Assembly: GCA_014058105.1 (NCBI GenBank)
Contig: JACGCM010002435.1
Coordinates: forward strand, 372,001-436,000
Origin: Kingdonia uniflora
Lineage: Eukaryota > Streptophyta > Magnoliopsida > Ranunculales > Circaeasteraceae
Length of the DNA: 64,000 bases
Direction: 5' to 3'
Shown here: positions 45,822 to 57,559 of the stretch, one piece after another
Layout: the number at the start of each line of letters is the position of its first letter
How positions within the stretch are numbered: the stretch's first letter is position 1
The notes under the pieces: generated by a model
The model's database searches: none
The model's input: only the letters and a program-made list of their open reading frames with translations
Told to the model about the DNA's origin: nothing
Translations under genes and position numbers: made by a program

Positions 45822-46072
45822 AAGACAATGTTCACCACCACCTCCCGAGTCATCGAGCTGCAATTCATGCATATTGAAAGATATGTTTGGCACTAATGTT
45901 GCTTACGGAACTGTGCAGTTTAATACAACAGCAGCTGAAGGGTTTTACAGTGTTATAATCGATGAAGTTATTCACGAAGAGGCGTGTTTGTATGTTGAGA
46001 GTCGTACTCTTGGTGATGTCTCTGCAGGTGAAGCCCTAGCTTGGCTCAAGATTTTTACCATTATCCAGTGAT
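45822..46072 (+). pseudogene. Exon with DUF8039-like domain (CACTA-associated)
   Basis: After tttacttgcag the frame reads GRQCSPPPPESSSC, then VAYGTV, GFYSVIIDEVIHEEACLYVE and AGEALAWLKIF. This follows the VA.G.V...PLG...V.VD.V...A.LP.......AVG..VAWP pattern of DUF8039, often found in plant CACTA-encoded proteins. A stop follows (46070), and a GTAAGT donor near 46113 may belong to the next part. No other exon was found. Confidence 0.45.
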
Positions 46073-46339
46073 GAATTTTGTTGTATTTTTTTTAGAATTT
46101 AAAGCCAACCCTGGTAAGTTGTTTGACATTTCTTTTTTCATTTTGGATATTGGTAAGCTGTTTAACATGATCTTTAATTGGTATTTCAATATCTTCTTTT
46201 TATTAAAAATTGTTTGTCATTATTGTTTTATATGTTAGTTGATTGTGTTGTCTGATTATTTCAAATTCGTGAGGGCTTGCCTAAGACACAAAAAACAACG
46301 AGAAAATTAGTTGCAAAATGCAAAAAATAAGGCAGTACC

Positions 46340-46690
46340 TACAACGTATATTTAAGTCATTTTTTTTTCATGTGACACATAATACGACATACTTATGTGT
46401 TACAAAGTTTTATTACGATGATTGTAACAACCCTTATTTATGTCGTGTTTTATATGACGCTTAATACGACTCTCATGCTAGTCACAAAAATAAAAAAATG
46501 TTACGCATTTGGCAACTTATAGCAAAGTCGTTATAATTCGACCAATAAAACAACAACTATATCAGTTGCAAATTGCGGCAAATGCGACGAATATTACGAC
46601 TCTTATTTATGTTATTTAATTGTGACGCATAAAACGACGTTCTAATGTGTCACAAAATTGTAAAAACAGTCTGTTCTTACAACTTAACTT
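46340..46690. repeat. Subterminal repeats with acgac motif
   Basis: tacgac / acgact / acgacg words each followed by t-rich spacer and tgtgtcacaaa-like words occur at least five times; seen on one strand. Confidence 0.5.
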
Positions 46691-46701
46691 TCAATTGTAA
46701 T

Positions 46702-48475
46702 ATTGGTCAACTGGTATTCTGTCCTTAGAAATCACATGACCCAAAAACTTAACATCTTCCAACCAGAATTTACATTTACTCAACTTCGCATATAGCTTAT
46801 GCCCTCTTAATGTCTGGAGGATGATGTGAAGATGTTTCTAAAGATCTTCATAAGCCCTGTAGTAAATTAAGATGTCATCAATAAACATAACTACAAACTT
46901 ATCCAAATACTCCAGAAAGACTCTATTCATTAAATCCATAAGAACAGCTGGTGCATGCTATTTGATGCTGTGTTGGCAGGCTGCATCAACTATTTTCTCG
47001 ATCCTGGCATCTTGAACGGAGCCCTTTTCTCATAGCATTCGATACTCACATGGTACGCTGATAACCAGTCCATTCCAAGAATAACATCAAAGTCTATCCC
47101 TTTTAAGACATTTAGATACCCAGCCAATTCATAGTCCTCCAATTGAAAAATAACTTTCCTAGGAGACCTACTCTATGAGTTCTGATTTTCCCATAGGTGT
47201 TCCTACCCTCAATGGAAATTTTCTTTTCTCTAGTTCCATTCCTAGAGCATCTATACATCGTCTAAAAATAAAAGAACGTATCGCTCTAGAATCAAATAAT
47301 GTATGCAATAATGTACTAATTAGAGATATTGAACCTTCAAACAAACCCTCGTTTGTAGTATCGTCCCGTTCCACTACTACATACAGCCTTCCTCCTGAAT
47401 TCACTTTGGGTACTTTACATTCCCTCAAAATATGCCCTAGCTTGCAGCAATTGTAGCACACATTCTGCCCAGGTATTTCTTTTTGAGCTTGATTCTTGAA
47501 CATAGAGGCGTTGCCAGTCCTCGGTTGATTCCCAGATGAACCAACTCCAATCTTCTGGCGCTTCACCATATTTTGATGACCAATAAGTATCTTGATCATC
47601 CTTTGTCCTTCTGCATGAGTAGTCCTAAGCGCTCTTTCAATATTTTGAGCGTGAGACATAATTGTTGCAAAGCTAGAATTATGTATCCAAGTTGTAACTG
47701 GAATCTGTATCTCCCTTCTCAGTCCATTGTAGAACCTCATAACTTTCAGCTTTTCTTTAGGTATCATCTCTTGGGCATACCGACCCAGTGCATAAAATTA
47801 TTTCTCATAGTCAGCTACCGATCCTTCCCCACGCTTCAAGTTCATGAACCTCGAGTGCCTCTCAGCTCGAGCAGCTTCAGAAACATATCGATCACAAAAC
47901 ATTTCGTTAAATTCCTTCCAAGTAAACCCCCTTCCTGGATCCCTACTTTGGAGGTTTTGCCATCAGTATCTGGCATCGCTAGTGAAATAATAGGTTGCCA
48001 TCCCTACGTTCGCTCCTTCCTCCAATCTAGCATACTGGAACTTCAACTCCATGCCTTCTATCCACTCATCAGTATCTCCAAGTATTGTAGATATACCATA
48101 ATCTTTAGGCTTTAACTTCCTAAACTCAGAAAGCCTGTACAACTCATTATTTATCCTCCCATTTCTGACTTCGGGAGAAACTCAAATTTCCTGTTCTGCT
48201 ACTGCTTCAGAAGCAACCTCAAGTATAACTTCATGCATCACTGGTAGGAGTGGTGGTAGTACTTCTAGTTCTGACACTAGCATCCCAACCGGTGGTGGTT
48301 GTGCTTGTTGTTAAGCCTGCAGATTTCCAATCATTTCAAAAAGTTGCTCAAATCATGGATCATCTGCTGGAGCCTATCCATCTACAAGACCCCTTGCTGA
48401 ATGCTTACCTCGCCCTTTTATTTTTCCACAAGGAGGCGCACCTCTACCACGAGCCCCAAACCTAGTATTTTCCAT
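46702..48475 (-). pseudogene. Chromovirus (Tekay/Del-like) gag-protease-RT fragment
   Basis: The minus strand starts at an ATG near 48475 (MENTRFGARGRGAPP). The gag core is at 48080-47770 (WIEGMELKFQYARLEEG, GFTWKEFNEMFCDRYV). The open frame 47767-47168 has FYNGLRREIQIPV, the zinc knuckle CYNCCKLGHILREC and the protease site as LFDSRAIRSF, where the G of DSG is replaced by R. A deletion then joins the protease end (YLGMDWLSAYH near 47080) to the RT palm near 46940-46690 ([40 protein letters not shown]). No LTRs. Orientation opposite to the flanking CACTA-like DNA. Confidence 0.85.
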
Positions 48476-48943
48476 CTCCTATCTACAAATGCAAGCAAGG
48501 TAAATGCATCAAAACCTGCTCACAACTCAAAGGTCCAGAAACTTCCCCAACAAAGCATAGCTAATATACTCCTCCATTATGGGATTAGTTTTATACACAA
48601 AAGTTAATCATATTTTATGAAATTTATACTACAACTTCCTAACACCTTATTGAATTTATATCCAAAGTTTTAGCCTCATACATGAAATTTCCAGGAGTTA
48701 AAATTCCCGCAACATAGCAGAATATTCAAGCTAATCTATATATACAAGAATTTCATAAAAGCAACAAACATGAATTGTATACTCCAACGATAATTTTACC
48801 AAGCTACTATCATGTAAATGAACCTACAATATCATTTCTACTGTTACGAGATGGTATTACTTGCCTCTTTAGCAAATTTTGCTTTACCCGAGTTTTCCCT
48901 AATTTTAGATGCTTTCTCGATTTCCCGAAACCTCTGATTCTTC
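48476..48943. other. No gene seen
   Basis: AT-rich; may be the 5' leader of the chromovirus fragment. Confidence 0.5.
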
Positions 48944-50390
48944 CACTACAAAAAAAATGGGGCAGAGACCACAAAAGACTTTTAGTTTTTGCCACTATTT
49001 TTTCTATGACAAGTTACCACAAATAATACGGTGGCTACAAGGCTAAAATGGTGGCCAAAAGTTTACTAAACTAAAACGAAACAGATGATGACTGTGCTCA
49101 TTTAGCAAAATCGTGGGGAAAGACAGAAGCCTGCATGGCAAGAAAAAGTGCGTGGATTATATCAACTTGCGCCTGATATTTCTATAGAAATAAACTTCAC
49201 CTCCTTCCCTGATCATCTCCTTAACCATTTCTCTTTGTTGAACCTAGACTCAATTCTCGCTCCTGTTAGCGTTTTGATCTTCTCCTTCACCTGATTTCAT
49301 TTTCCACATATTTAAGAAGGATTTGAGCACACAATTGGGATTGATTTGGAGGAAAAGAAGTAGATGGACGTAAATTGCAATCCCCTACTTTGTGTACTTT
49401 GATTCGACACTTCAAACTTGCAAATCGGGTAATTAATTTAAAATCTCAAAACTTAAACATTCATTTTAACTTAAGTTATTAGTTGTTTGGTTAGGGTTTC
49501 TAATTTGTAGTTCTAGGGTTTTCTAATTGCTAAAAATTCAAGGATTTGTGGGTATTTGGGGGTTTCGTTCTTATGTAGATATGGGTTTAAGTTAGGTGAG
49601 TAATGCTTCAAAATTAACTCTCTGGGTTGGGAGTTTTTTGGAACTATTTAAGCTCAGAGTGATTTATGGGCTTTACATTGAAGTAAGTTCGAGGGTTCCT
49701 ATTTAAATTTTAGTCGGTATAAATTCTGTAGTTGGAATATTGAGGGTTTGAAATCTTTGGATATAGTATCTGATTTGTCAATATGATGGTCAGGGAATGC
49801 ATAATAAATTTTGCAGTATGGATTTTCATAAATGAGTTTAAATTCCTCAATTAGTTCCTAACTATTTTTAGGGTACAAGCAAAGAGTTGAGCAAAACCTA
49901 TGATATGATAAACTGATTTTTATGTCTTTTTTTTTGTCTTTTGTGATGGTTTTTGTTATTTTGCTAAATACCAAGTGACAAAAATCAAAATGTAATAGGT
50001 TGAACAACTCCGAAAGAGTTGCATTTGTCAACTTAATTATTGTCTTCTCCCTTTTCCAAATTTAGAACATATTTTCTTAGTTTCTCAAGAAAAAGATGAA
50101 TATGCAAGTAAGTATGCAAAAAAATAGTACTTGATCGATGCCATTAGCTAAAATTAGTTACTACAATTGTAATTGCTGAAATTAATTTGGATTTCTTATG
50201 TATTTGTCATGACAATTCATGTTGTATTTTGTTTTGTAAGCATTGACTATAAGTATGTCAGCCCTAATTTCCAATAGCTGACAAAATCTCAAAAAGTCTG
50301 CTTAGGTTTATCATTTATGTGTTTGATTTTGGGATTAAGATTTATTTTCTTCTATCTCCACCTATAAATACGTTTACAACATGGATGTGA
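48944..50390 (+). mobile_element. CACTA transposon left end and remnant
   Basis: CACTACAAAAAAAATGGGGC at 48944 is a textbook CACTA terminal inverted repeat. Imperfect subterminal words follow (ggtggctacaaggc, ggtggccaaaag). Beyond about 49200 the sequence is non-coding leader-like DNA. No matching right end was found before the LINE, so the element is truncated or the right limit is uncertain. Confidence 0.55.
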
Positions 50391-50776
50391 AGCAGGAAGT
50401 CTCCAACTTCAAATCTCGATTTTGGTCTTCGATCATCAAAATTTTAATTTCACATTCGATCTCGATCTTCATCTCCGATTTCTCAACGATTTTAGATTTG
50501 CTACAATTCACAATTTCACAATTAAGGCATTTGATTTAAGGGTTTTCAACCTCGAATCATCAGCGACTACGCCATCATCGCAATTATGATTTTGGAGAGA
50601 ACAAAATCTAGGGCATCAACGATCAAGACTAATATCAGAGACTTAGATGAATTAAAGCTATGATTGATCAAAATATAAAGATTTGCTACCCTTAGGGCTT
50701 CATGGGGATGGGAAAAGAAGATGGTTTGAAATCGATGGTAGACTCGAGTAACAATTAGATTTTGGATGATAATTCT

Positions 50777-51990
50777 TGTCTCCATGGTAAAATCCCTGAT
50801 GTTACTAATACTACAAACAATTTTGATGGGAAAGATTTGATAGAGATTAAAAAAACTCCACAATCTTATGCAGATAAGGTCTAGGACAATAAACCAAATT
50901 CAATTTCATTGAATCTTATTCCAAACCCTACATTGGTAGGAGTTTGAAGAATGGTAACTCTTCCTCAGGTTGCTATACAGGAGGAAGTAGATTATTTTAA
51001 ATTCACTCTTATAGGGAAGCTTCCAATGCTTAGTATCACACTGCAGTATATTAAACAATAGGTACTATCTAAGTGGAAACTAAAAGGCTCCTACAAATTC
51101 ATTACCATTGGCAGATACTTCTTTGTTACCAAGCTTGATAATCGAGAGGATAAGAAAAGGATTTGTCTTAGTGGAACATGGTTTATTGAAATGCAACCTA
51201 TGAAACTCCTCCAATAGTCTAGAAGATTCAATCCAGATAATCATAGAAATACATGTGCTGTGTGTTGGGTAGGATTTCCAAAACTCCCTATTGAATTTTG
51301 GCTTGTTCATAACTTAATAACTATGGGGAAAGTAATAGGTATTCTTATAAGAGTAGATAACTCTACTCGAAACAAAGACTTTGTTTTATTTGCTAGTTTG
51401 TTAGCGGAGATTGATTTTTCTAAGCCTATACTTTGCACAATTTCTCTTGAAGATGAAGGAATGGAAATATTACAAGAGGTACAAATTCCTGACCCCCCTA
51501 AGTTTTGTTCTCATTGCAAAATAGTTGGATATATTGTTTATGACTGTAGAGCTATTAAAATTACCATGGAGACGAGTTACAAGGTTAAAGCAACCAAAGG
51601 AAAAAAATAAATTGGAAATAGAAAAGAAAGTAAAAAATAAGAATGGAGGGAAGAACAAAGATACTGCTAATACTGAAGAGGATAACGACAATAATAAGGG
51701 GGGTAACTTTGAATCATCTCCTCCAATTACTTTCTAGGTATAATCAAACTAGTAGGAACTTCAGCCAACCCCATTATTTTGCCTGAGTGAAAAAAGAATG
51801 GGGAGTCAAGCAAGCACTCAGAAGCAACTATTAATACAGCTACTCAATCTGAGGATATTACAAAGCAATCGGTACAAGCAGCTGTTCATCAATCTTATAT
51901 CCCTACAGAGCCAACTACATGTGATAACAATTAGAATAATATAGATAATACTCAAGAAGGGCTTTTATCTAACAATGAAAATAATGACAA
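50777..51990 (+). pseudogene. LINE ORF1 (DUF4283, zinc knuckle)
   Basis: RNA-binding ORF1 of plant L1 elements. Blocks: EEVDYFKFTLIGKLPMLS, LSKWKLKGSYKFITIGRYFF, RICLSGTWFIEMQPMKLLQ, and the open frame 51260-51610 with WVGFPKLPIEFWLVHNLITM and FASLLAEIDFSKPI. The knuckle reads CSHCKIVGYIVYDC, with the histidine replaced by tyrosine. A lysine-rich tail (KKNGGKNKDT) and a polar, acidic part follow. Several stops. Confidence 0.82.
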
Positions 51991-52095
51991 ACAATAAACT
52001 ACATAGGGATCAAGCTATTCATTTTACAAATTTGGGTGTTCTTCACTATGAAAATTGGGGAGACATTGAAAATGATTCTAATCCATATGAGCATG

Positions 52096-52101
52096 AAGAT
52101 G
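52096..52101. repeat. Direct repeat AAGATG, left
   Basis: Matches 53319-53324 and borders the 1.2-kb insertion. Confidence 0.6.
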
Positions 52102-53318
52102 CGATGAGAGGATTTTAGGGATCCTTAAACAAAATACCCGCCTAAGTACGATTGTAAAGTTATGGTAAGGATGAGTGGGATCGAACCACTAGGAGGTTGG
52201 GAAAACAAACACTTCTAGGCAGAATTAAGGTTTTCTACATTAATGCAAATGAAAACTAAAATAAGAAAAATAAATATGAGAGAGAGCTAAGGTTCGGACT
52301 TGGCCCCTACCTTTTAAAGTATTAATCGATATATAAATAGATCTTAATCTCTCCATCCATCATATGTTCGTGTTCAGACACATACGATGTTGTAAATTAA
52401 ACCACTAAATCTATGGTCAAAATATTTAGTGGTTATGCTTTTAAGTGATGGTAAAGAGTATTTTAGGGAATTGTCAACTCAACCATGGCTAGGCTTGAGT
52501 GAGTTCTCTAGTATTTCCTCTCCAAATCAAGCCTATAGTTAGTAGTACTTGTTTGCATCCAAAGTTATCGTACACCAATCCGAAGCTATGGTCAAGCCTT
52601 CGATATGATACTCTAACTTATTAATCATAAAGTACTAAGAAAAAATTAATTAGAACCTTATTAATGCCAACTATTTCTCATACAAGAAGAGGCCTCATCC
52701 TAGCCTTAGCTAAGAGATAAGCCGCTCATCTCATACTTCATCGAATTAACAACTAATGGAGACATTAACGAAAATTAAACTAAAGAGAAGAAAAAGAAAA
52801 CTAAATTTATTTACAATTACCTTCCAATATTGGATGCCCAATTACAATTGGGAAAATGTTCATTTTATAGGAGAAGGAACTTAAATCTAGAGAATATACA
52901 TTAACTTCTAAAGAATATTTTCATAATAATTTATATAAATATTATAACCAATTACCTAAGATTCTGGCATATATATAATTCCCTTTAGTGATGTAGAAGT
53001 TTTCTTCATAGAAACTCTTGCATATATCTTCAATACAAAATATCTCTAAGGATCTTGAATATAATATCTTTTTTGATCTTATTCTCCAAGAATATTTGTG
53101 TATATATTTCTTTAATCTTGAAACCAAATATATTGTCTTTGATTTTTTTTGCTATGAACTGCTTGAGACACTTTTACTTGACTTTAAGAGCTTGGTTTCA
53201 AATCTTCATCTCCATTGGCTACAATCAAACAAATATGCATAAGTATACATAATTAAATGGAATGGACAATCAAAATATATATTTGGGTGCATGCAAATTT
53301 AGTAATAATGTACTTATC
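52102..53318. mobile_element. Unclassified 1.2-kb insertion in the LINE
   Basis: Starts cgatgagaggattttaggga and ends atgtacttatc. It lies between ORF1 (acidic tail NDSNPYEHED) and the continuation SEDDSISSDGGN at 53324. It is AT-rich without a real open frame and has no TG...CA ends with matching duplications. The minus strand near 52190 reads tggttcgatcccact, close to a tRNA-type B box, but the rest is not SINE-like. Origin unknown. Confidence 0.55.
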
Positions 53319-53324
53319 AAGATG
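53319..53324. repeat. Direct repeat AAGATG, right
   Basis: Matches 52096-52101. Confidence 0.6.
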
Positions 53325-53544
53325 TTAGTGAAGATGACTCTATCTCATCTGATGGGGGTAATATAACTCATGATCATGCTGCTGAGACTTCAACAAAGAG
53401 TTTGCCTATTGAAACCGGAGGTGAGTTTACTTTCCCTAAAAAAAGAAGAAGATCCATATGCCAAGAAAGTTGTAGACCCTACTAGACCTTTGTATAGCCC
53501 AAGGCCTACAAAACCAAAAAAAACCCAAAATATTATTAATAAAG

Positions 53545-55064
53545 ATTTTCTTTTGGAATATTAGGGGAGTTGGTAATAAAAGGACCCAAATATACTTAAG
53601 GAAACTAGTTGATAATGTTAATCCTAATGTTATTTATCTTGCTCAGCCTAAGATTGAGCCTAATTTGGACAACATTTCTAAACTTAGGTTGAGAAATTAC
53701 TGCAGGACTTCTATTGTTAATATTGTTGATGATGGGGAGCTTGCTAACTTATGGCTTTTTGGAGCCTAGAATTATTTTCTCCTCTAGACAATAAGTCACT
53801 ATTTACTATAATGATATGATTATTTCTTTTGTGCATACCAGTTGCAATATTGTGGAGAGAAGAGTCCTATGGAATGAACTAATAAAGTTAAAGAGTTGGC
53901 CTGTTCCATGGTCAATCCATAGAGATTTTAATACTATCCAATCTAATTCTAAAAAAATAGGGGGTAGACCTCACTCTGCTATCTCAATTGCTAATTTTCA
54001 AGACTTTCTTAATAATTGCTCCCTAAAGGAAATTGATAGATTTGGTCTCTTGTACTCTTGGTGCAATGGTCAGATTGGGGGAAATATGATATTTTGTCTC
54101 CTTAACAGAGTATTACATAATGAACTTTGGACTCACAAACATCATAACTGGAAGTCTAGGGTATTACCTAAAACCAATTCTGATCACTCCATCCTCTTTA
54201 GTTGGGATACCTCCATCCCTAAACCTTAAAATATTCTATTTAGGTTCTGTAGGATCGTATGGGTTGACCACTGTTCCTTATATAGACTTATTGAGAATGT
54301 TTGGAAGGAAAGAGTGTATTGTGCTTCTCTATGTGTGCTCCGGTCTAAACTGAAGATGGTCAAAGCTGCACTAAAGTTTTGGAAACAAAAGGTTTTTGGT
54401 TCAGCTAAAAATAATGTTAGTATGATGCAACATAACTTGTTGGGGATCCAAGAAGCTCAACAGTTATATCCCAAAAGTGACTTTGTGGCTGGAGAGATGA
54501 TTAAAGCCCAAGTGAACTACAATAATGATTTGCTGCAAAATGAATAATTGAGCCTGTAGAAATCATGGTTGAAATGGGTGAATGCTAGAGATAGAAATTC
54601 CCAATATTTTCAAGCTATCACCAAACTGTTGAGGGAGAGATCAATGATCACTAACCTTGTCAAAGAAGATAGTACAAATCTTATATCTCAACAGGAAATT
54701 TCTAATTATATTGTGGGGTTTTATAAAAAGAAGTTTAAGGTTGATGAGAGAGTTATCCATGATGAAAGTCTTTTGCAGATGTTGCCTAAACTTATTACTG
54801 GGGAAGATAATAGTATGTTGAGCTACATTCCTAAAGTAGAAGAAGTTAAGATTGCAGTATTTTCTATGAATGCTGACAGTCTCCTGACCCTGATGGTTCT
54901 CAGGGATTCTTCTTTCACAAGTTCTGGAATATTATTCATAAAGAGGTATGTGCTGCTATGATATCTTTCTTTGTTGAGTATACAATTCCTAATGGTTATA
55001 ATTCTAGTTTCATAATTTTGATTCCTAAAGAAGAACAAACAACTAATTTTTCTTAGTAACTTCT
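53545..55064 (+). pseudogene. LINE ORF2: endonuclease and start of reverse transcriptase
   Basis: Starts with FFWNIRGVGNKRTQIYLRKL, the first EEP endonuclease block. Further blocks: HTSCNIVERRVLWNELIKL, WSIHRDFNTIQSNSKKIGG (canonical GDFN changed to RDFN), LLYSWCNGQIGG and TNSDHSILFSWD (catalytic SDH kept). RT lead-in: LVKEDSTNLISQQEISNYIV, FSMNADS, then the PDG block in another frame, and YNSSFIILIPKEE. Frameshifts and stops are many. E is inserted just after, at 55065. Confidence 0.85.
55060..55064. repeat. Target-site duplication CTTCT of element E, left copy
   Basis: Identical to 63874-63878. Confidence 0.93.
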
Positions 55065-55537
55065 TGTAATGACATATTTTCCAGGAGGAAAACCTTCGCC
55101 AATACTTGTTCGTAAGGATTGCTTAATAATGAGCTCAACAACCAAGATTTTACGTGAAAAACTCAGCAGAAACTGAGAAAAACTACGACCTCGAGGAGGA
55201 TTTGATGTAAAATCTAGTAGATGCTAGTTATTACAAGCTTTCAGAGTGTTGCCAGTATTAAAGATTGATGATCGCAAGAATTGCAGTCCCTTTAGAACCT
55301 ATTCTCTGCCTGTATTTATAGTATATACATGCAGTTTACAAAAAGAAAGAAAGAGTCTCCTATTTTGGAGGTAGTGGGCGAACTTTGTGGATATCTAACA
55401 GTTTCTTCTTGATCGGGCTTCAACGACAACTTTTGGAAAGTCGAGGACTTACGGAATCTTTTAGAATGTTAAACTGTCTTTGACTACAGAGTGTTGAGCT
55501 ATCTTCAACTATAGAATTTGGAGAATATAATACTACA
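55065..55537 (-). repeat. 3' LTR of element E
   Basis: 473 bp (TGTAATGACATATTTTCC...AATACTACA on the + strand). The purine tract agggcgat follows inside. Confidence 0.93.
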
Positions 55538-55559
55538 ATCGCCCTATTATCGACAGAAG

Positions 55560-56128
55560 TACTTGTAGTTGTGTCGAGAAGAAAACTGGAAGCGGAAGAG
55601 GTTCCCAAATATTCGTAGAAGTCAGCATATGTCATTACCGAGGCCAAGGTGAACTGTATCTGGTCAAGTTGGTTTTCGAGGCGTAATTAATGTTGTTCAT
55701 TGAATGTAGGGGGAGGAAGTTGGGTATAAATTGGATGTTTGGAAGGTGGGATGGTGGTGCTTTGTGGAGTGATGTCGCCCCAAGTATGGTGGATGACACG
55801 GTCTGGGACTGAAGACGGTGAGTGTTCTGACGAAATCTGGCGCAGACCAAGAGATGAAAAATTGTTATGTGATCGGATCAGAGCATTGGGGTGGTAACAA
55901 AGATCAAGCAGAGAAGAGATATATTTGTTGGAAATAGTGGTATCATCATGCGGTTGTGAAGGTAATATATGGTATCAGTTGGGGGGTGAAGGGGTAACAA
56001 TCGGTGCTGGTGATGAAAATTTGAAGCTTAGATGGGCATCCAGAGATCTTGCTGAACGTGTGAGTATTCTTGCAATTTTTTGCTGTCTTTTTCCTGCTGA
56101 AGCATCTCTTAGAAGTTCAGTAACTTGA
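55560..56128 (+). pseudogene. LTR-proximal antisense ORF of element E
   Basis: Counterpart of the D ORF at 33818-34384. VVSRRKLEAEEVPKYS begins near the LTR; EGGMVVLCGVMSPQVW, REEIYLLEIVVSSCGCEGN and LKLRWASRDLAERVSI follow. The last open part is 55925-56128. Two or three stops upstream. Function unknown. Confidence 0.58.
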
Positions 56129-56129
56129 G

Positions 56130-56560
56130 AGTCATTGAGCTTCGAGGACTAGAAAAAGGCTTTAATGTCAGATTCTGAGTCATGGAGCTTCGCGAACCAG
56201 AAAGAGGCTTGAATGTTAGATTCTGTTAAAAAGCAAACATTGAAATGAGTTATACATCAAAGTAAGTTATGAAATATAAGAAGAAATGTAATAGAAGAAA
56301 TATCAAGTATTTTAGAAATGAATGTAATCGAAAGAGATAGTTGTCAAATGTAAGACATGAGAATGTAATCGAAGGAGAGAGGTATCCAATGTAAGAAACA
56401 AGTTTAAAATAAATAAATATGTGTTTATTTAATTTATTAGTTTCTGTGTTTGTCATCAAGTACTAAATATGATTAGAACATTGTGATATAATTTTGTCTA
56501 ATATTGCCATGTGTGTAAAGTCGAACGTAGTTGGATGTGTGGGGCCAATGATTGGTGTCG
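56130..56560. other. No gene seen
   Basis: AT-rich spacer; two similar short segments (cttcgaggactagaaaaaggc, cttcgcgaaccagaaagagg) suggest a local duplication near 56140-56215. Confidence 0.5.
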
Positions 56561-56595
56561 AGGGTGATTGACTTGGCTATGACTGCGCAGAGTTC

Positions 56596-57178
56596 CAAAG
56601 CATAATAAATATAGGTGAGTTGGCGAACCGGTTGGTTGCCTATAAAAATATAGAGAAAGAATTAACCACGGAAAATGCTGATCTGAATGCGACTCTGAAT
56701 AGGTACAAGTTGGAAGCAAACAAGGCGAAGGAGGCAGCGCTGGCTGAGATGAAAAAAGTGTTAGAGAAAGAAAAGAAAGAAGCTTTGGCAGCGCAGAAAG
56801 TTGCGCATGAGAAAGATGTCAGAGAACAAGTTGTCGATGCTCGCAGAGCAATGGAGCTGGAGCAGAACAAACTGCACGAGGAGGTGATAGCTCGAATGAG
56901 CGAAGAAAAATTGCAAAAGTGCAAGGAAGTAAGGGTGCATTATTTAGAACAATTTGAGAAGGCAAAAGAAAGGAAAAAAATACTGCAAGGGTCTTGTGAA
57001 AGCTGGTGGGCTTCCATGTGACGACTGTTTAGATGATGATGTCCCCCAGACGCTTGATGTTCGTGGAGTAACTGAAGTGGTGGACAATAAAGTGACAATG
57101 GAGGTCGAAGGTCATCGTCCTGGGAAAGTATCAGATGTGCAGATGCCCAAAGGTGCCTTAAATGAAGAAAAATCTTAG
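56596..57178 (+). pseudogene. Element E antisense gene, coiled-coil part
   Basis: Open 56620-57021: [38 protein letters not shown] and [20 protein letters not shown], an almost unbroken coiled coil matching the D antisense exon (YKNIEKDLITEKAELNT). A frameshift near 57000 leads to an acidic end (DDCLDDDVPQTLDVRGVTEV) and a stop at 57176. The Transposase_28-like first exon is absent, so this copy is truncated. Confidence 0.75.
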
Positions 57179-57559
57179 TCAGAAATGTTAAATCTTGTCT
57201 AAAGAATGTTGTGTGAAGTAAAAGTATGTAACAAATGGTCAGTGGGACCGAAAACATTTTAATTTGGTGTGTGCGATGGATTTTGGTATTTTTTTTTTAT
57301 ATATTTTGTTAAATAACTATTTTGCATGTGTAAATAAGTTTAACTAGTAGATGTAATAAAGTGATAGTAGATTCGAGCAGATAAGTAAAGAATGCTTATG
57401 TGCGCAAAATGTGAAAGATGGCCAATAAATGGCAAGTAAGGAGTACCAGATGTATATCTGGAGATAGGCATCTGGATTTAGATTTGGAGAGGAACAAGGG
57501 CTCATAAGAGATTATTCGACAAGTAAAGAGCGTGAAGTAAGCTATCCTGTAATTGGATA
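57179..57559. other. No gene seen
   Basis: AT-rich spacer between the end of the antisense gene and the 60-bp repeats. Confidence 0.55.

Larger units (their letters stand above)
40305..46690 (+). mobile_element. Probable decayed CACTA-type DNA transposon with captured gene fragments
   Basis: Near the left end lie words rich in acgac/gtcgt (accaaaaacgactatgac, accgtcgttagtagacgac). Near the right end (46340-46680) the same acgac motif recurs with tgtgacac/gtcacaaa, as in CACTA subterminal regions. A + strand exon near the right end (45822-46072) resembles DUF8039, a domain frequent in plant CACTA genes. Clean CACTA ends and a 3-bp duplication are not visible, so the limits are approximate. 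The interior holds a minus-strand endo-beta-mannosidase pseudogene. Confidence 0.4.

Noticed and set aside
40305..46690. A clear-cut CACTA element with both ends
   Set aside because: No matching terminal CACTA repeats or 3-bp duplication found; kept only as probable.
47573..48115. 180-codon + strand ORF
   Set aside because: Shadow of the chromovirus gag on the minus strand.
52180..52200. tRNA or SINE suggested by tggttcgatccc on the minus strand
   Set aside because: No matching A box at the right distance and no cloverleaf; kept only as a remark on the 1.2-kb insertion.
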